The translations under genes were made by a program, and so were the position numbers. A stretch of DNA of 13,725 nt from an uncultured Lachnospiraceae bacterium (GTDB lineage: Bacteria; Bacillota; Clostridia; Lachnospirales; Lachnospiraceae): positions 1 through 13,725 of the forward strand of contig CAPNGW010000032.1 of NCBI GenBank assembly GCA_948665105.1. The letters run 5' to 3'. Each line of letters begins with the position of its first letter. Position 1 is the stretch's first letter. The notes beneath the pieces are model-generated. The model worked only from the letters and a program-made list of their open reading frames with translations, ran no database searches and was not told where the DNA came from. This document shows positions 1 to 8,270 of the stretch, one piece after another.

Positions 1-818
1 CCCTGGCTCAGGCCCTGGCCCTCTCTGAGGAAGCAGGAAATTTTGGCGGCCTGATTGTGGGCTCCATGCTGGGACCCACCATTGTGTTCACCATTCCTGT
101 GGCCCTGGGGATTATCTCCCAGGAGGACCGGAAATTTCTGGCCACAGGCGTGCTGGCGGGAGTGATTACCATTCCCATTGGCTCCTTTGTGGGAGGACTG
201 GTGGCCGGATATCCGGTTATCATGGTTTTGAAAAACTTAATTCCTATTATAATTTTTGCTCTGTTAATTGCTCTGGGGCTGTGGAAGTTTGAAAAGGCCA
301 TGGTCAAGGGATTTACCTGGTTCGGGAAATTTGTGGTGGCACTCATCACCTTCGGCCTGGCTGTGGGAATTATAGAGTCCCTGACCGGAATCGTTGTCAT
401 TCCCGGTATGAACCCCATCAGCGAGGGCTTTGAGGTGGTGGCGGACATTGCCATTGTGCTGGCAGGAGCCTTTCCACTGGTGTATGTCATCACCAAGGTC
501 TTTAAGAAGCCTCTGATGGGACTGGGAAAGGTGCTGGGAATGAATGAGGTGGCCGCGGCAGGAATGGTGGCCAGTCTTGCAAACAGCATTCCCATGTTTG
601 GCATGATGAAGGACATGGACAGCCGGGGGAAGGTGTTGAATGTGGCCTTCGCCGTGTCGGCGGCTTTCGTGTTCGGAGACCATCTGGGCTTTACAGCAGG
701 ATTTAATTCAGATTTGATTTTTCCCATGATTATCGGAAAATTAGTGGGTGGGATTACGGCAGTGCTGGCGGCATTGTGGATTACCAAGTCTTACGGCAGG
801 GAAGACAGCACAAAATGA
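1..818 (+). CDS. eutH: Ethanolamine transporter EutH, C-terminal part (5' end outside window)
   Basis: Partial gene: the frame is open from position 3, so the N-terminus lies to the left of the window and about 271 residues are visible. The protein is very hydrophobic, with repeated Gly/Ala/Val/Ile-rich stretches that would form several membrane helices (for example around 'GVITIPIGSFVGGLVAGYP' and 'LIPIIIFALLIALGL'). The conserved stretch 'NSIPMFGMMKDMD', followed by 'FAVSAAFVFGDHLGFTAGF', is the hallmark I recognise for EutH. EutH is an inner-membrane protein thought to bring ethanolamine into the cell for breakdown by the Eut pathway. It ends 25 bases before eutQ on the same strand, as expected at the 3' end of a eut operon. 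An internal GTG at 57 is in frame but should not be taken as the start. Confidence in family is high; substrate is inferred from family. Confidence 0.93.
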   Translation, partial: LAQALALSEEAGNFGGLIVGSMLGPTIVFTIPVALGIISQEDRKFLATGVLAGVITIPIGSFVGGLVAGYPVIMVLKNLIPIIIFALLIALGLWKFEKAMVKGFTWFGKFVVALITFGLAVGIIESLTGIVVIPGMNPISEGFEVVADIAIVLAGAFPLVYVITKVFKKPLMGLGKVLGMNEVAAAGMVASLANSIPMFGMMKDMDSRGKVLNVAFAVSAAFVFGDHLGFTAGFNSDLIFPMIIGKLVGGITAVLAALWITKSYGREDSTK

Positions 819-843
819 TAAGCGTAGCGAAAGGATGGCATAG

Positions 844-1278
844 ATGGAAATCACAAGACAGACAGTGGAAGAAATAATTATAAAGATTTTACAGGAAAAG
901 CTGGGCAGCCAGGAGGCTTACGGGGTGCGCAAGGTGGCGCTCCCCTGTGTGTCTGTGGGTCCGTCCGATTGGCTGGACACAGGAAAGCCAGGTGACAGAG
1001 TATACACCCATGATTTGTTTTCCCTGGAAGAAAGTCCCAGGCTGGGGTGCGGCATTATGGAGATGGAGGAGACCACCTTCGACTGGACTCTGAATTATGA
1101 TGAGGTTGACTATGTAATCGAGGGAGAGCTGACCATTATCAATAACGGTAAATCGGTGACCGCCGGGCCGGGAGAGCTGATTTTGATTCCCAAGGGTTCC
1201 TCCATTCAGTTTTCCGTTCCGGGAAAGGCCCGGTTCCTCTATGTAACCTATCCTGCGGATTGGGCACAGCAGAAATAG
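844..1278 (+). CDS. eutQ: EutQ-like cupin protein of ethanolamine utilisation
   Basis: A 144-residue protein starting at ATG 844, with an AAGGA-like ribosome binding site about 8 bases upstream. The N-terminal third (about 1-30) is helical and may act as a linker or targeting segment. Residues about 60-140 form a cupin beta-barrel: 'GCGIMEMEETTFDW', 'DEVDYVIEGELTI', 'AGPGELILIPKGSSIQFSVPG' and 'RFLYVTYPADW' match the cupin domain of EutQ. EutQ proteins of enterobacteria are longer, and the family has been linked to acetate kinase activity and microcompartment assembly; whether this short clostridial form shares that activity is not shown by the sequence. It follows eutH by 25 bases and appears to be the last intact eut gene. 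No clear terminator follows it. Confidence 0.88.
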   Translation: MEITRQTVEEIIIKILQEKLGSQEAYGVRKVALPCVSVGPSDWLDTGKPGDRVYTHDLFSLEESPRLGCGIMEMEETTFDWTLNYDEVDYVIEGELTIINNGKSVTAGPGELILIPKGSSIQFSVPGKARFLYVTYPADWAQQK

Positions 1279-1293
1279 TGAGGCTTTACCTCT

Positions 1294-1455
1294 TATGTTA
1301 GAAAGAGAAAAGGCGTGCTTCTGGGGACAGTGCCTGTGATTGTCGCTTTGCTAATCGGGTACGGCGGCAGCAACAGGCGGGAGAGCCCCAGAAGGATGCC
1401 GGTTTTTTTCTGGTATGGATACCGTGGATTTGGTATGCGGATGGCTTTGCCCCTT
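1294..1455 (+). pseudogene. Possible decayed 5' end of a lipoprotein (substrate-binding protein?) gene
   Basis: Read in the frame starting at 1294, this stretch gives a basic start (VRKRKG), a hydrophobic core (VLLGTVPVIVALLIG) and then 'YGGSN'. That resembles a lipoprotein signal peptide whose lipobox cysteine (usual LxGCGGSN) has changed to Tyr. There is no start codon at the expected place: GTT lies where an ATG would be expected. Downstream, the sense soon degrades and the frame stops at 1453-1455. I read it as the remains of a secreted lipoprotein gene, perhaps the binding protein missing from the ABC transporter at 8525-10082. It lies directly after eutQ and runs toward the decayed permease tail on the other strand. 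The call rests only on signal-peptide-like composition and could be chance. Confidence 0.33.
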
Positions 1456-1462
1456 TCGTAAG

Positions 1463-1545
1463 GCCCTTTTAAATACCGCTTTTTGACAGCCCCAGAATGC
1501 CATAAAGTCTTGATGGACATAATAGATAATTGAAATGATTGCACA
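1463..1545 (-). pseudogene. Decayed fragment of ABC permease 3' end (copy of 8525-9322 tail)
   Basis: Positions 1463-1507 match 8530-8575, the last codons of the intact permease, in the same orientation with one gap and two mismatches over about 46 bases. Weaker similarity continues to about 1545. Translated on the minus strand it gives 'KKRYLKG', compared with 'EKRYLKGL' at the intact C-terminus. The single-base gap shifts the frame, so upstream codons must be read in another frame ('ISIIYYV', compared with 'MSIVLLC'). The stop codon present in the intact copy is lost and the similarity ends at that point. This is a non-functional piece corresponding to roughly the last 30 residues of the permease. 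Its outer end also carries the -35 element of the promoter that I assign to the Jet operon. Confidence 0.75.
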
Positions 1546-1567
1546 AATAAGAGGAATCAAGTATAAT
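1539..1567 (+). promoter_or_regulatory. Sigma-A-type promoter for the Jet operon
   Basis: TTGCAC (1539-1544) and a perfect TATAAT (1562-1567) are separated by exactly 17 bases, in an AT-rich stretch. Transcription would start near 1574 and give a leader of about 175 nt before jetA. This is the best promoter-like sequence upstream of the four-gene operon. The -35 lies in the decayed permease remnant, so the promoter may be partly built from it. Confidence 0.7.
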
Positions 1568-1619
1568 TAAAATAATATAAAAGAAATCTTTTAATGAGTT
1601 CGTGTAGGAGAGGATATGT

Positions 1620-1844
1620 TTGCGCAAATGGCGCAAAGATTTACTGAGTTTGCTTTTTGAACGATATGTGGAATTTCCCAGCCATGCAAGAGTAGAGAGA
1701 TTTGTTGAAACTAAAAATGTTGCGGGAAATAACTTACGAAAGAGGCTGACATGTTCCGTGTTTTACCAGGGAATTTCTTTGTTCCCCTTTCTTCACCCAA
1801 TAAAACGGTATACTGGGAATGTATCTGCAAGCTGTTTTCTGTGA
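1620..1844 (+). other. Possible small leader ORF ahead of and overlapping jetA
   Basis: A 74-codon frame beginning at TTG 1620 has a good Shine-Dalgarno-like run (AGGAGAGG, 1606-1613) just upstream. The first 40-odd residues are basic and helical-looking ('RKWRKDLLSLLFERYVEF'), then the frame runs into jetA in another frame and ends at 1844. An ATG at 1616 in a different frame would give only 14 residues. The heptamer GCGCAAA occurs twice here (1622-1628 and 1631-1637). It could be a leader peptide coupling translation to jetA, the stump of a truncated gene, or chance. I do not recognise a family. Confidence 0.25.
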
Positions 1845-3127
1845 TGGAACATCAGCTTTCTTTTGGTGTGGAAAGAGAAGTGCTTGTGGATGAACTCCAA
1901 TATTATTTTGAACAGACCGCGGCGGCGGAGATTGTGGAGGAGGATTTCGCAGGGGCAGACAGCCGGGGCAAGGCCAACGGAATTTTAAGACGTCTGGAGA
2001 ATTACGGATGGATTGAGATAGAGACGGATAAAAGCTATGTGCAGCGGGTGAATTTTAAAGAATATTCCGTGCGGCTTATCAAAACCCTGCTTGAAATTGA
2101 GGACGGGAAACAAATTGAATATCAGGGATATATTTACACTATTTATAGTCTTGTGCGGGGGAATACGGACAATCCCGGGGTGGTTCTATTACAGATTCTG
2201 GAGAATACGGATCTTTTGATTACGGGTCTGAAAAACTTAAATTCCAATATTAAGCATTATATAGATGAACTTACGAAGCACAGCACAGTAGCTGAGATTA
2301 TGGATGCGCTGTTTAATGACTACATTACCAATATTGTAGACAAGGCATATCACAGACTTCTCACCTCGGATAATGTGTCCAAGTTCCGTCCGGAGATTAT
2401 AGAAAGACTGGAGAGCAGGAGCAGAAGTAAATCATATATTGAGAAAGCATCAGAAGAGATTGCAGGGCTTCAGGAGACAGACATGGATGCAGCAAGAGAA
2501 CATGTCTACCGGTATCTGCATGAGATTATAGAAGCTTTTCGCAATATGGACGATATCTTAAATGAGATAAATCAGAAAAATACCCAGTATCAGAGGGCGG
2601 CCATAAACAGAGCAAAATTCCTTCTCTCAGGAAATGAGGACATCCGGGGACAGCTTAAGGAAATTTTATTGGGGATTCATGAAGTGATGAACCGGGAGAG
2701 GATGGACCTTGGCGGTATATACGAGATAGAATTTCTGGAAAGCCTTGTTCGTATTTTTAGCTGTAGCTTCCTGGATGAAGGCTCCTTCTACTCACCGACT
2801 GAGGGGAGAAAGGAATTTGTTCCCAGACAGATGATAAACCGGGAGCCGGATTTGGAGCTTCGTCAGGAAAAACTGCGCTGTATGCTGGAGAAGATGCAGA
2901 GGATTCTAAGTGTGGAAAAGATTGGGCGCTATGTGGAGGATTGCCTGGGGAACAGGAATGAAATGCTGGCCACGGAGCTTCCCCTGTCAAATGTGGAAGA
3001 TTTTATAAAAATCATCTATGTTCGCCTGTATGGACAGCGGAAAAATATGAAGTATAAAATAGAAACAACCCATGAAAAAGAAGTAAACGGATTTCGTTTT
3101 AAGGATTTCAGAATCTGGAGGAAATAA
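1751..3127 (+). CDS. jetA: Wadjet defence protein JetA (kleisin-like subunit)
   Basis: A 458-residue, largely helical protein. ATG 1751 is chosen because AGAGG (1741-1745) lies five bases upstream and because the start 'MFRVLPGNFFVPLSS' is the kind of N-terminus I associate with the JetA family (I recall DUF5716/PF18982, not checked). In Wadjet complexes JetA is the kleisin that bridges the heads of the SMC-like JetC dimer and binds JetB, by analogy with MukF. Charged helical segments fill the middle ('IERLESRSRSKSYIEKASEEIAG', about 215-240), and the C-terminal region ('LPLSNVEDFIKIIYVRLYG') probably folds as a small winged domain. It ends two bases before jetB. The identification leans heavily on the neighbours jetB, jetC and jetD, because kleisins diverge quickly. 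The Wadjet subtype is not settled; it does not strike me as the DUF3375 form of type I. Confidence 0.85.
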   Translation: MFRVLPGNFFVPLSSPNKTVYWECICKLFSVMEHQLSFGVEREVLVDELQYYFEQTAAAEIVEEDFAGADSRGKANGILRRLENYGWIEIETDKSYVQRVNFKEYSVRLIKTLLEIEDGKQIEYQGYIYTIYSLVRGNTDNPGVVLLQILENTDLLITGLKNLNSNIKHYIDELTKHSTVAEIMDALFNDYITNIVDKAYHRLLTSDNVSKFRPEIIERLESRSRSKSYIEKASEEIAGLQETDMDAAREHVYRYLHEIIEAFRNMDDILNEINQKNTQYQRAAINRAKFLLSGNEDIRGQLKEILLGIHEVMNRERMDLGGIYEIEFLESLVRIFSCSFLDEGSFYSPTEGRKEFVPRQMINREPDLELRQEKLRCMLEKMQRILSVEKIGRYVEDCLGNRNEMLATELPLSNVEDFIKIIYVRLYGQRKNMKYKIETTHEKEVNGFRFKDFRIWRK

Positions 3128-3129
3128 AA

Positions 3130-3744
3130 GTGGAATTATTGGGAAAAATGCTGCAAAAGGACAAGGATGAATTTAAACGAATCTGTAACCGCCTGTTAAG
3201 TCACTGCTTTCTGTGTAAGGGGAATGTGACGAACAAGTCAGATTATTATTTTGTGCTTAATCATCGCTTAGAATTTCAAGAGTATTTATCCATACTGGGG
3301 TACCGCCTGGAAATCAATGAGGAGAATGGTGTGATCCAGCTTACCAATCCGCAAAACTACAACCGACTGAATTTAAAGCTGTATGAGTCCATTATTTTAC
3401 TGATTCTTAGGATTCTCTATGATGAGAAGAAACGGGAGCTTTCCATCAGTGATGAAGTGATTGTCAATCTGGGAGATATTCAGGACAAGTATTTAAGCCT
3501 TAAGATTCGTGAAAAAATGATAGACAAGACAACTATGCGCAATGTGCTGCATCTGTTCCGAAGGTTCCAGCTGATTGAAACATTGGACAGAGACTTAAGC
3601 AATGAGGAATCAAGAGTTCTGATTTATGATTCTATTATGATGGCTGTGAGAGTTGAGGATATTAAGCAGGCATACGAGAAGTTGGAGGCGTACAGAAAGG
3701 GGCGTGTATCGGATGAAGAAGCTAACGAGAATGAAGTTGATTAA
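3130..3744 (+). CDS. jetB: Wadjet defence protein JetB (KITE-like subunit, DUF4194-type)
   Basis: A 204-residue protein starting at GTG 3130, with GGAGG (3117-3121) eight bases upstream and only two bases after the jetA stop. Its size and predicted tandem winged-helix fold fit the KITE subunits (MukE, DUF4194). Typical features are 'CFLCKGNVTNKSDYYFVLNHR' near the N-terminus, the aromatic-rich 'ESIILLILRILYDEKKRE' in the middle, and 'LHLFRRFQLIE' before an acidic tail. JetB binds JetA and the JetC heads in the condensin-like loop-extruding complex. The tail overlaps jetC by 32 bases if jetC starts at 3713, so translation is probably coupled. Confidence 0.85.
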   Translation: MELLGKMLQKDKDEFKRICNRLLSHCFLCKGNVTNKSDYYFVLNHRLEFQEYLSILGYRLEINEENGVIQLTNPQNYNRLNLKLYESIILLILRILYDEKKRELSISDEVIVNLGDIQDKYLSLKIREKMIDKTTMRNVLHLFRRFQLIETLDRDLSNEESRVLIYDSIMMAVRVEDIKQAYEKLEAYRKGRVSDEEANENEVD

Positions 3745-6700
3745 CTGGCACCGCTTTGAAAACTGTACCATTGATTTTGGTGATTCCACTCTTATTTCTG
3801 GAGAAAACGGAGCCGGAAAATCAACACTTTTGGATGCCATCCAGTTTGTGGTTACATGCTCCTCCAATTCATTTAACAAGGCGGCTCATGAAAATGGGAA
3901 GCGTAAGCTGACCGGTTATGTGCGCTGCAAGACGGGACGGGAAAGCAAGCCCTATGAGCGCACCGGAGAAATCAGCGCCCATATCGCCCTTGAATTTTAT
4001 GAGGAAAGCAAAGACAGATACTTCATTGTGGGAGCAGTGGTGGATTCTGCATCGGAAGGACAGGAGACAACCGGAAGGTACCTGATTGACAATAAGAGAC
4101 TTACGGAAGAAATGTTTTTTAATGGAAATTCTCCTCGGTCTATTTCCGAATTTCGCACTGTTAACAAATCCATTCGTCAGTGGTGCAAGACACAGATAGA
4201 AGCGAAGAAAATGATAAAGGCAAGATTTGGACGGATTGAGGATAAATTTTTCAGTCTGATTCCCAAAGCCCTGGCCTTTAAACCCATTGATGATATTAAG
4301 GATTTTGTTTATTCCTATGTGCTGGATAAGAAAGACATAAATATCGAAGTACTGCGTGAAAATGTGCGCAGCTACCAGGACTTGCAGCGTACCCTGGAAT
4401 CTGTAAAAAAGAGAATGGAAAAATTGGAACAGATTGACCGGTTTCATCGTGATGTAGCAGACGGTATGAAAAAGGACAACATGTATGAGTTCTATTTATC
4501 TCAGGTGGAAGTGGATATTTCAAAGAAGCTGGTTCAAAGGCTGGAGGCAGAGATAAAAGCAGAAGAATACCGGGGAAATGAGGTTCAGAAGGATTTACAG
4601 GCAACATCTGCGGAAAAAGATCAGAAGCTTGAGTTGGAAACAGATTTGCGTCTGGAGTTAAAACAGAATAAGGAATATATTGCCCTGGAAGAACAGCAAA
4701 AGGAGCGGGACCGTTTGAAGGAGGAGGAGAAACAGGCGCTTTCAGAAAAACAGGAATTAAAATCCAGTATAAAACAATCACTGGATAAGGTACATAAATT
4801 GCTGGAGGTAAGGGATGCAGATTCATGTATCCGGGAGTATCAGCAAATGCTTGAGAAGCCTGATTTGATTTCGGATGTTGCCCGGGCAAAAGGGCTTACG
4901 GAAAGCGTAATCAAATATAAAAGCGAAATGTACGGTAAGGTACAAAGAAAGATTGCGGAAGTCCAGATAAGGCAGAGTGGGCAGCAGAAAGAAAAACAGG
5001 AGCTCAACCATAAAATAGAACAGTTAGAGAGAAAAAAGCTTTCTTATCCGGAAGCCGTTAATTGTGTGCTACATGCCGTACGGGAGGAATTTGCAAGAAT
5101 CGGGAGAAAACCGGAGCCCTATGTGCTTTGTGAAACCTTGGAAATCATCGATGAGGATTGGCGTAATGCAGTAGAGGGTTATCTGAATACACAGCGTTTT
5201 TATATATTGGTTGAGCCGGAGAATTTTGACATTGCACTTGGAATTTACGATAAGCTGCGGGGAGAGAAAAAGGCCTACGGTGTGGGATTAATCAATACGC
5301 AGAATCTGGAAGCGTATGATATGGCCCCGGAAGGGACGCTGGCGACCATCGTTACATCCAAAAATAAATATGCAAGACGTTTCATACATATGATTCTGGG
5401 AAAAGTCCATATGTGTGAGCACTACAGTGACTTGAAAAAATATCAGACATCTGTCACGAAAGAGTGTATGAAGTACCAAAACCGGGTGGCCAGCGCCATA
5501 AAGCCGGAGATTTTCAGCGTGCCTTTTATTGGGAAAAATGCCTTTAAGGTGCAACTGGAGCAGGCCAAAGAGCAAAGAAAGGCCCTGGAGGATAAAATAA
5601 AGGCCACCGAAGAGCAGCGAAACCATCTGGAAGCTGTGCTGAGCCCTCTTTCTACGGAACACGATGTGGATGTGAAGTATAAGCTGGAAGTGTTAACAAA
5701 GCTTTCCCGTATTCAGTCAGGTATTGGAAAATGTGAGGATAATATCCGAACATTGAAACAGAATGCCACATTTATTCAAAAGCAAATACAGCTTGAAGCA
5801 CTTACGAGCATAAGAGCAGAACTGGAAGCAAGGGTTGGAAGGCTGAATCAGAGAATCGGAGAGATAAAAACGACCATTGAAGGCAAGAAAGGACAGATTG
5901 CCCTGGAAACCGGAAACCAGTTGACAAAACAGGCGGAGGTGGCGGAGATTGCCGCAAGGGCGGGAGATGACCTGGCTTCCTGGAAAAGGGAATATGAGAA
6001 GCAGACCTTGGACAAATCCTTTGAGCAGTTTAAGGAGAATTTCTTGAGACGCCGTAAAGCCAATGAAACCTTGAAGCAGAATGCAGAAAAGCAGATGGTT
6101 GATTTGATGATTCTGTATAAGACGGAGCATAGTTTTGGGGCGGCAGCCAACATGGAGGGATTTCCGGAATTTGCGGCCGTATATGACAGGCTCCGCACCT
6201 CTGAGATATTGGAATATGAGGAGAAGGTAGAATCTGCAAGAATGGCTGCGGAGGAGGAATTTCGAGAGCAGTTTCTTGCTAAGCTGCAGGAAAATATGAA
6301 ACAGGCTCAGAGCGAATTTAAGGAGCTGAATAAAGCCTTGAAGGATATTGCTTTCAGCAATGAAAAATATGAATTCTTGTATATGCCCAGCAAAAGACAC
6401 CGGAATTATTATGAGATGATTATGGACGACTTCAATATGATGCAGGGAGAATCTATTTTCAGCGGTATTTTTCATGAAACACATAAGGAAGTTATTGAGG
6501 AATTATTTGACCGTCTGGCTATCCATAATGATAATCAGGCCAAAACCCTGGATGAGTTCACCGATTACCGAACTTATATGGATTATGATATTAAGATTAT
6601 ACATAGTGATGGAAGCTACTCCTATTATTCAAAGGTATGTGAGGAAAAGAGCGGCGGAGAGACCCAGACGCCGTTTTATGTGACGGTGGCGGCCTCCTTT

Positions 6701-6952
6701 GTGCAGCTATACAGCAATAATATTGGAGGGGAGGCAGCGGGACTGGTGATGTTCGATGAGGCATTTAATAATATGGACGATGAAAGAATCGGAGGAGTGC
6801 TGGAATTTTTAAAAAGACTGCCTCTTCAGATTATCATTGCCGCGCCGCCGGATAAGATTCAGTATATCGGCCCATCTATGTCAGAAACCCTTCTGGTCAT
6901 GACGGATGAGAAGGTCAGCTATGTGGAGGGGTATTACAATGGCGCGCTATGA
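3713..6952 (+). CDS. jetC: Wadjet defence protein JetC (SMC/MukB-like ATPase)
   Basis: A 1079-residue SMC-type ATPase. Walker A is 'GENGAGKST' at residues 30-38. The ABC signature 'SGGETQTPF' begins at about residue 980, and Walker B 'GLVMFDEAF' is at 1010-1018. Between the head halves lie two long charged coiled-coil arms (about 225-440 and 605-900), separated by a globular hinge-like region (about 444-600, containing 'EDWRNAVEGYLNTQRFYI'). JetC dimerises and uses ATP to extrude DNA loops, which lets the complex sense small circular DNA. ATG 3713 is preferred: it has AAGGGG ten bases upstream and gives the typical 'MKKLTRMKLINWHRFEN' start. ATG 3731 is the alternative. All ATPase motifs are intact, so the protein should be active. 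It overlaps jetB at the start and jetD by 14 bases at the end. Confidence 0.95.
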   Translation: MKKLTRMKLINWHRFENCTIDFGDSTLISGENGAGKSTLLDAIQFVVTCSSNSFNKAAHENGKRKLTGYVRCKTGRESKPYERTGEISAHIALEFYEESKDRYFIVGAVVDSASEGQETTGRYLIDNKRLTEEMFFNGNSPRSISEFRTVNKSIRQWCKTQIEAKKMIKARFGRIEDKFFSLIPKALAFKPIDDIKDFVYSYVLDKKDINIEVLRENVRSYQDLQRTLESVKKRMEKLEQIDRFHRDVADGMKKDNMYEFYLSQVEVDISKKLVQRLEAEIKAEEYRGNEVQKDLQATSAEKDQKLELETDLRLELKQNKEYIALEEQQKERDRLKEEEKQALSEKQELKSSIKQSLDKVHKLLEVRDADSCIREYQQMLEKPDLISDVARAKGLTESVIKYKSEMYGKVQRKIAEVQIRQSGQQKEKQELNHKIEQLERKKLSYPEAVNCVLHAVREEFARIGRKPEPYVLCETLEIIDEDWRNAVEGYLNTQRFYILVEPENFDIALGIYDKLRGEKKAYGVGLINTQNLEAYDMAPEGTLATIVTSKNKYARRFIHMILGKVHMCEHYSDLKKYQTSVTKECMKYQNRVASAIKPEIFSVPFIGKNAFKVQLEQAKEQRKALEDKIKATEEQRNHLEAVLSPLSTEHDVDVKYKLEVLTKLSRIQSGIGKCEDNIRTLKQNATFIQKQIQLEALTSIRAELEARVGRLNQRIGEIKTTIEGKKGQIALETGNQLTKQAEVAEIAARAGDDLASWKREYEKQTLDKSFEQFKENFLRRRKANETLKQNAEKQMVDLMILYKTEHSFGAAANMEGFPEFAAVYDRLRTSEILEYEEKVESARMAAEEEFREQFLAKLQENMKQAQSEFKELNKALKDIAFSNEKYEFLYMPSKRHRNYYEMIMDDFNMMQGESIFSGIFHETHKEVIEELFDRLAIHNDNQAKTLDEFTDYRTYMDYDIKIIHSDGSYSYYSKVCEEKSGGETQTPFYVTVAASFVQLYSNNIGGEAAGLVMFDEAFNNMDDERIGGVLEFLKRLPLQIIIAAPPDKIQYIGPSMSETLLVMTDEKVSYVEGYYNGAL

Positions 6953-8246
6953 TGTAAGAATTTTAAACGGACTTTTGGATTCTTATGAAAACAGCCGTTT
7001 GCAGCGAGGAGAGAACAAGGTGGCTGTTCATATTTCGTTTCCGTTTACAAAGGCGAAGCTGCCGGAATACTTTGATGAAAGCTCTCTTGCGTATGATGAT
7101 ATTCATGCAGTAGTAAAAGAACTGGAGCGAAAAGGAATTATTTCGGTTGCATGGAAAGAGGGAAAGAAAGGACATATTATAAAGAAGGTGCTGCTAAATG
7201 AGGGGAATGTAGATACAGCGTATGATTATCTAAAAAGAATCCCCAAGGCGAATTTTGAAAGTGAGCATTTGAAGCTTTTAGAGGCATGGGAGCGGCGCAG
7301 CGAAGGACATCCGGTTACCGGAGCATTTATTTCTTATTTGAAAAAGCGCATACAAGAAGGAAAATCAGTAAAAGAATTCGTGGAGCTTTCTGATTTAGAC
7401 AGGACGGAACGGATTTTATCGGCAATTTCCTTTGTGGAAGAAAATGAAGAGCCTTGTTATATCCGAGAATTTTCCATCCGGCATTTTGGAGATTCGAAAA
7501 CATTTGAAGCTATGTCAGGGATTTTTGGAAAAATTATGCGCCGCTTTCGGCCGGAATTTGCTGATATGGATATTTATGCAATTCTGGCTGAATATGCCAT
7601 CTATCATACGCCGGACTATGTATATCTCAAAGGCGAAGGACAGATATTGTTTGATGGTAAGGAGGATATTGTCTGGGATTTATCATGGATGAATCAGGGC
7701 ATAGGTATTTCCGGAGCGGATTTAAAGAAGGTAAGAATTTGTGGAAGGGAAGCTGTGAAAAAGGTCATTACCGTTGAGAATCTGACAACATTTTTCCGGT
7801 GGCAGGAAGAGGGAAGCTTGATTATTTATCTTGGGGGCTACCATAATTCTGTGAGAAGAGAACTTTTGCGCATGGTGTATCGGGAGATTCCGCATGCAGT
7901 TTATCTTCATTTTGGCGACATTGATGTGGGAGGGTTTGAGATTTACAGGGATTTGTGCGATAAGACGGGGATTCCGTTTCGGACATATCATATGGGGATT
8001 GAAGAATTGAAACTTTATGCGATTTATACGAAAAAATTGACGGAAAATGATCAGAGAAGACTCAAACTTTTGATTGAGAAGGAAAAAGAGAAAAATCAAG
8101 GGAATATAGAAGTACTAAGATATATGGAGCAAAATAATGTGAAGCTGGAGCAGGAAGCTCAAAGACCCAGCGCTAAAGGGTATGATAAAATAAGAGAAAA
8201 TGTAGAGACACAGGAAGAAAACAGGGCAGAGCATATAAATATGTAG
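6939..8246 (+). CDS. jetD: Wadjet defence nuclease JetD (TOPRIM domain)
   Basis: A 435-residue protein starting at ATG 6939, eight bases after GGAGGG (6925-6930) and overlapping the end of jetC by 14 bases. The N-terminal half is a helical arm and winged-helix type region ('VVKELERKGIISVAWKEGKK', about 45-65). The C-terminal part carries the TOPRIM nuclease signature: Glu280 in 'VITVENLTTF' and the 'GDIDVGG' motif with Asp327 and Asp329. These are the acidic metal-binding residues of topoisomerase-IV/Spo11-like nucleases and of the DUF2220 family. In Wadjet, JetD joins the stalled JetABC complex and cleaves the plasmid. The motif residues are all present, which argues for a working nuclease. 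The lysine/glutamate-rich tail (8080-8240) looks disordered. Confidence 0.93.
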   Translation: MARYDVRILNGLLDSYENSRLQRGENKVAVHISFPFTKAKLPEYFDESSLAYDDIHAVVKELERKGIISVAWKEGKKGHIIKKVLLNEGNVDTAYDYLKRIPKANFESEHLKLLEAWERRSEGHPVTGAFISYLKKRIQEGKSVKEFVELSDLDRTERILSAISFVEENEEPCYIREFSIRHFGDSKTFEAMSGIFGKIMRRFRPEFADMDIYAILAEYAIYHTPDYVYLKGEGQILFDGKEDIVWDLSWMNQGIGISGADLKKVRICGREAVKKVITVENLTTFFRWQEEGSLIIYLGGYHNSVRRELLRMVYREIPHAVYLHFGDIDVGGFEIYRDLCDKTGIPFRTYHMGIEELKLYAIYTKKLTENDQRRLKLLIEKEKEKNQGNIEVLRYMEQNNVKLEQEAQRPSAKGYDKIRENVETQEENRAEHINM

Positions 8247-8270
8247 GAAAAATCGACGGGGTGAATTGCA

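Noticed and set aside
8..787. A 259-codon minus-strand frame opposite eutH
   Set aside because: Ser/Thr/Pro-rich mirror of a hydrophobic gene; EutH motifs on the + strand are clear.
1388..1413. CCAGAA...TTCTGG hairpin with a T-run downstream of eutQ, as a terminator
   Set aside because: The stem is only 6 bp and weak in GC, and the T-run lies in the loop rather than after the stem.
3869..6484. Several long minus-strand open frames opposite jetC (up to 255 codons)
   Set aside because: They are antisense shadows of jetC: no ribosome binding sites, odd composition rich in Cys/His/Phe/Pro, and jetC itself has intact ATPase motifs throughout.
1751..8246. Reading the operon as a wholly new system
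   Set aside because: Order, sizes and motifs (SMC-like ATPase plus TOPRIM nuclease with two small partners) match the described Wadjet system; novelty is limited to subtype and context.
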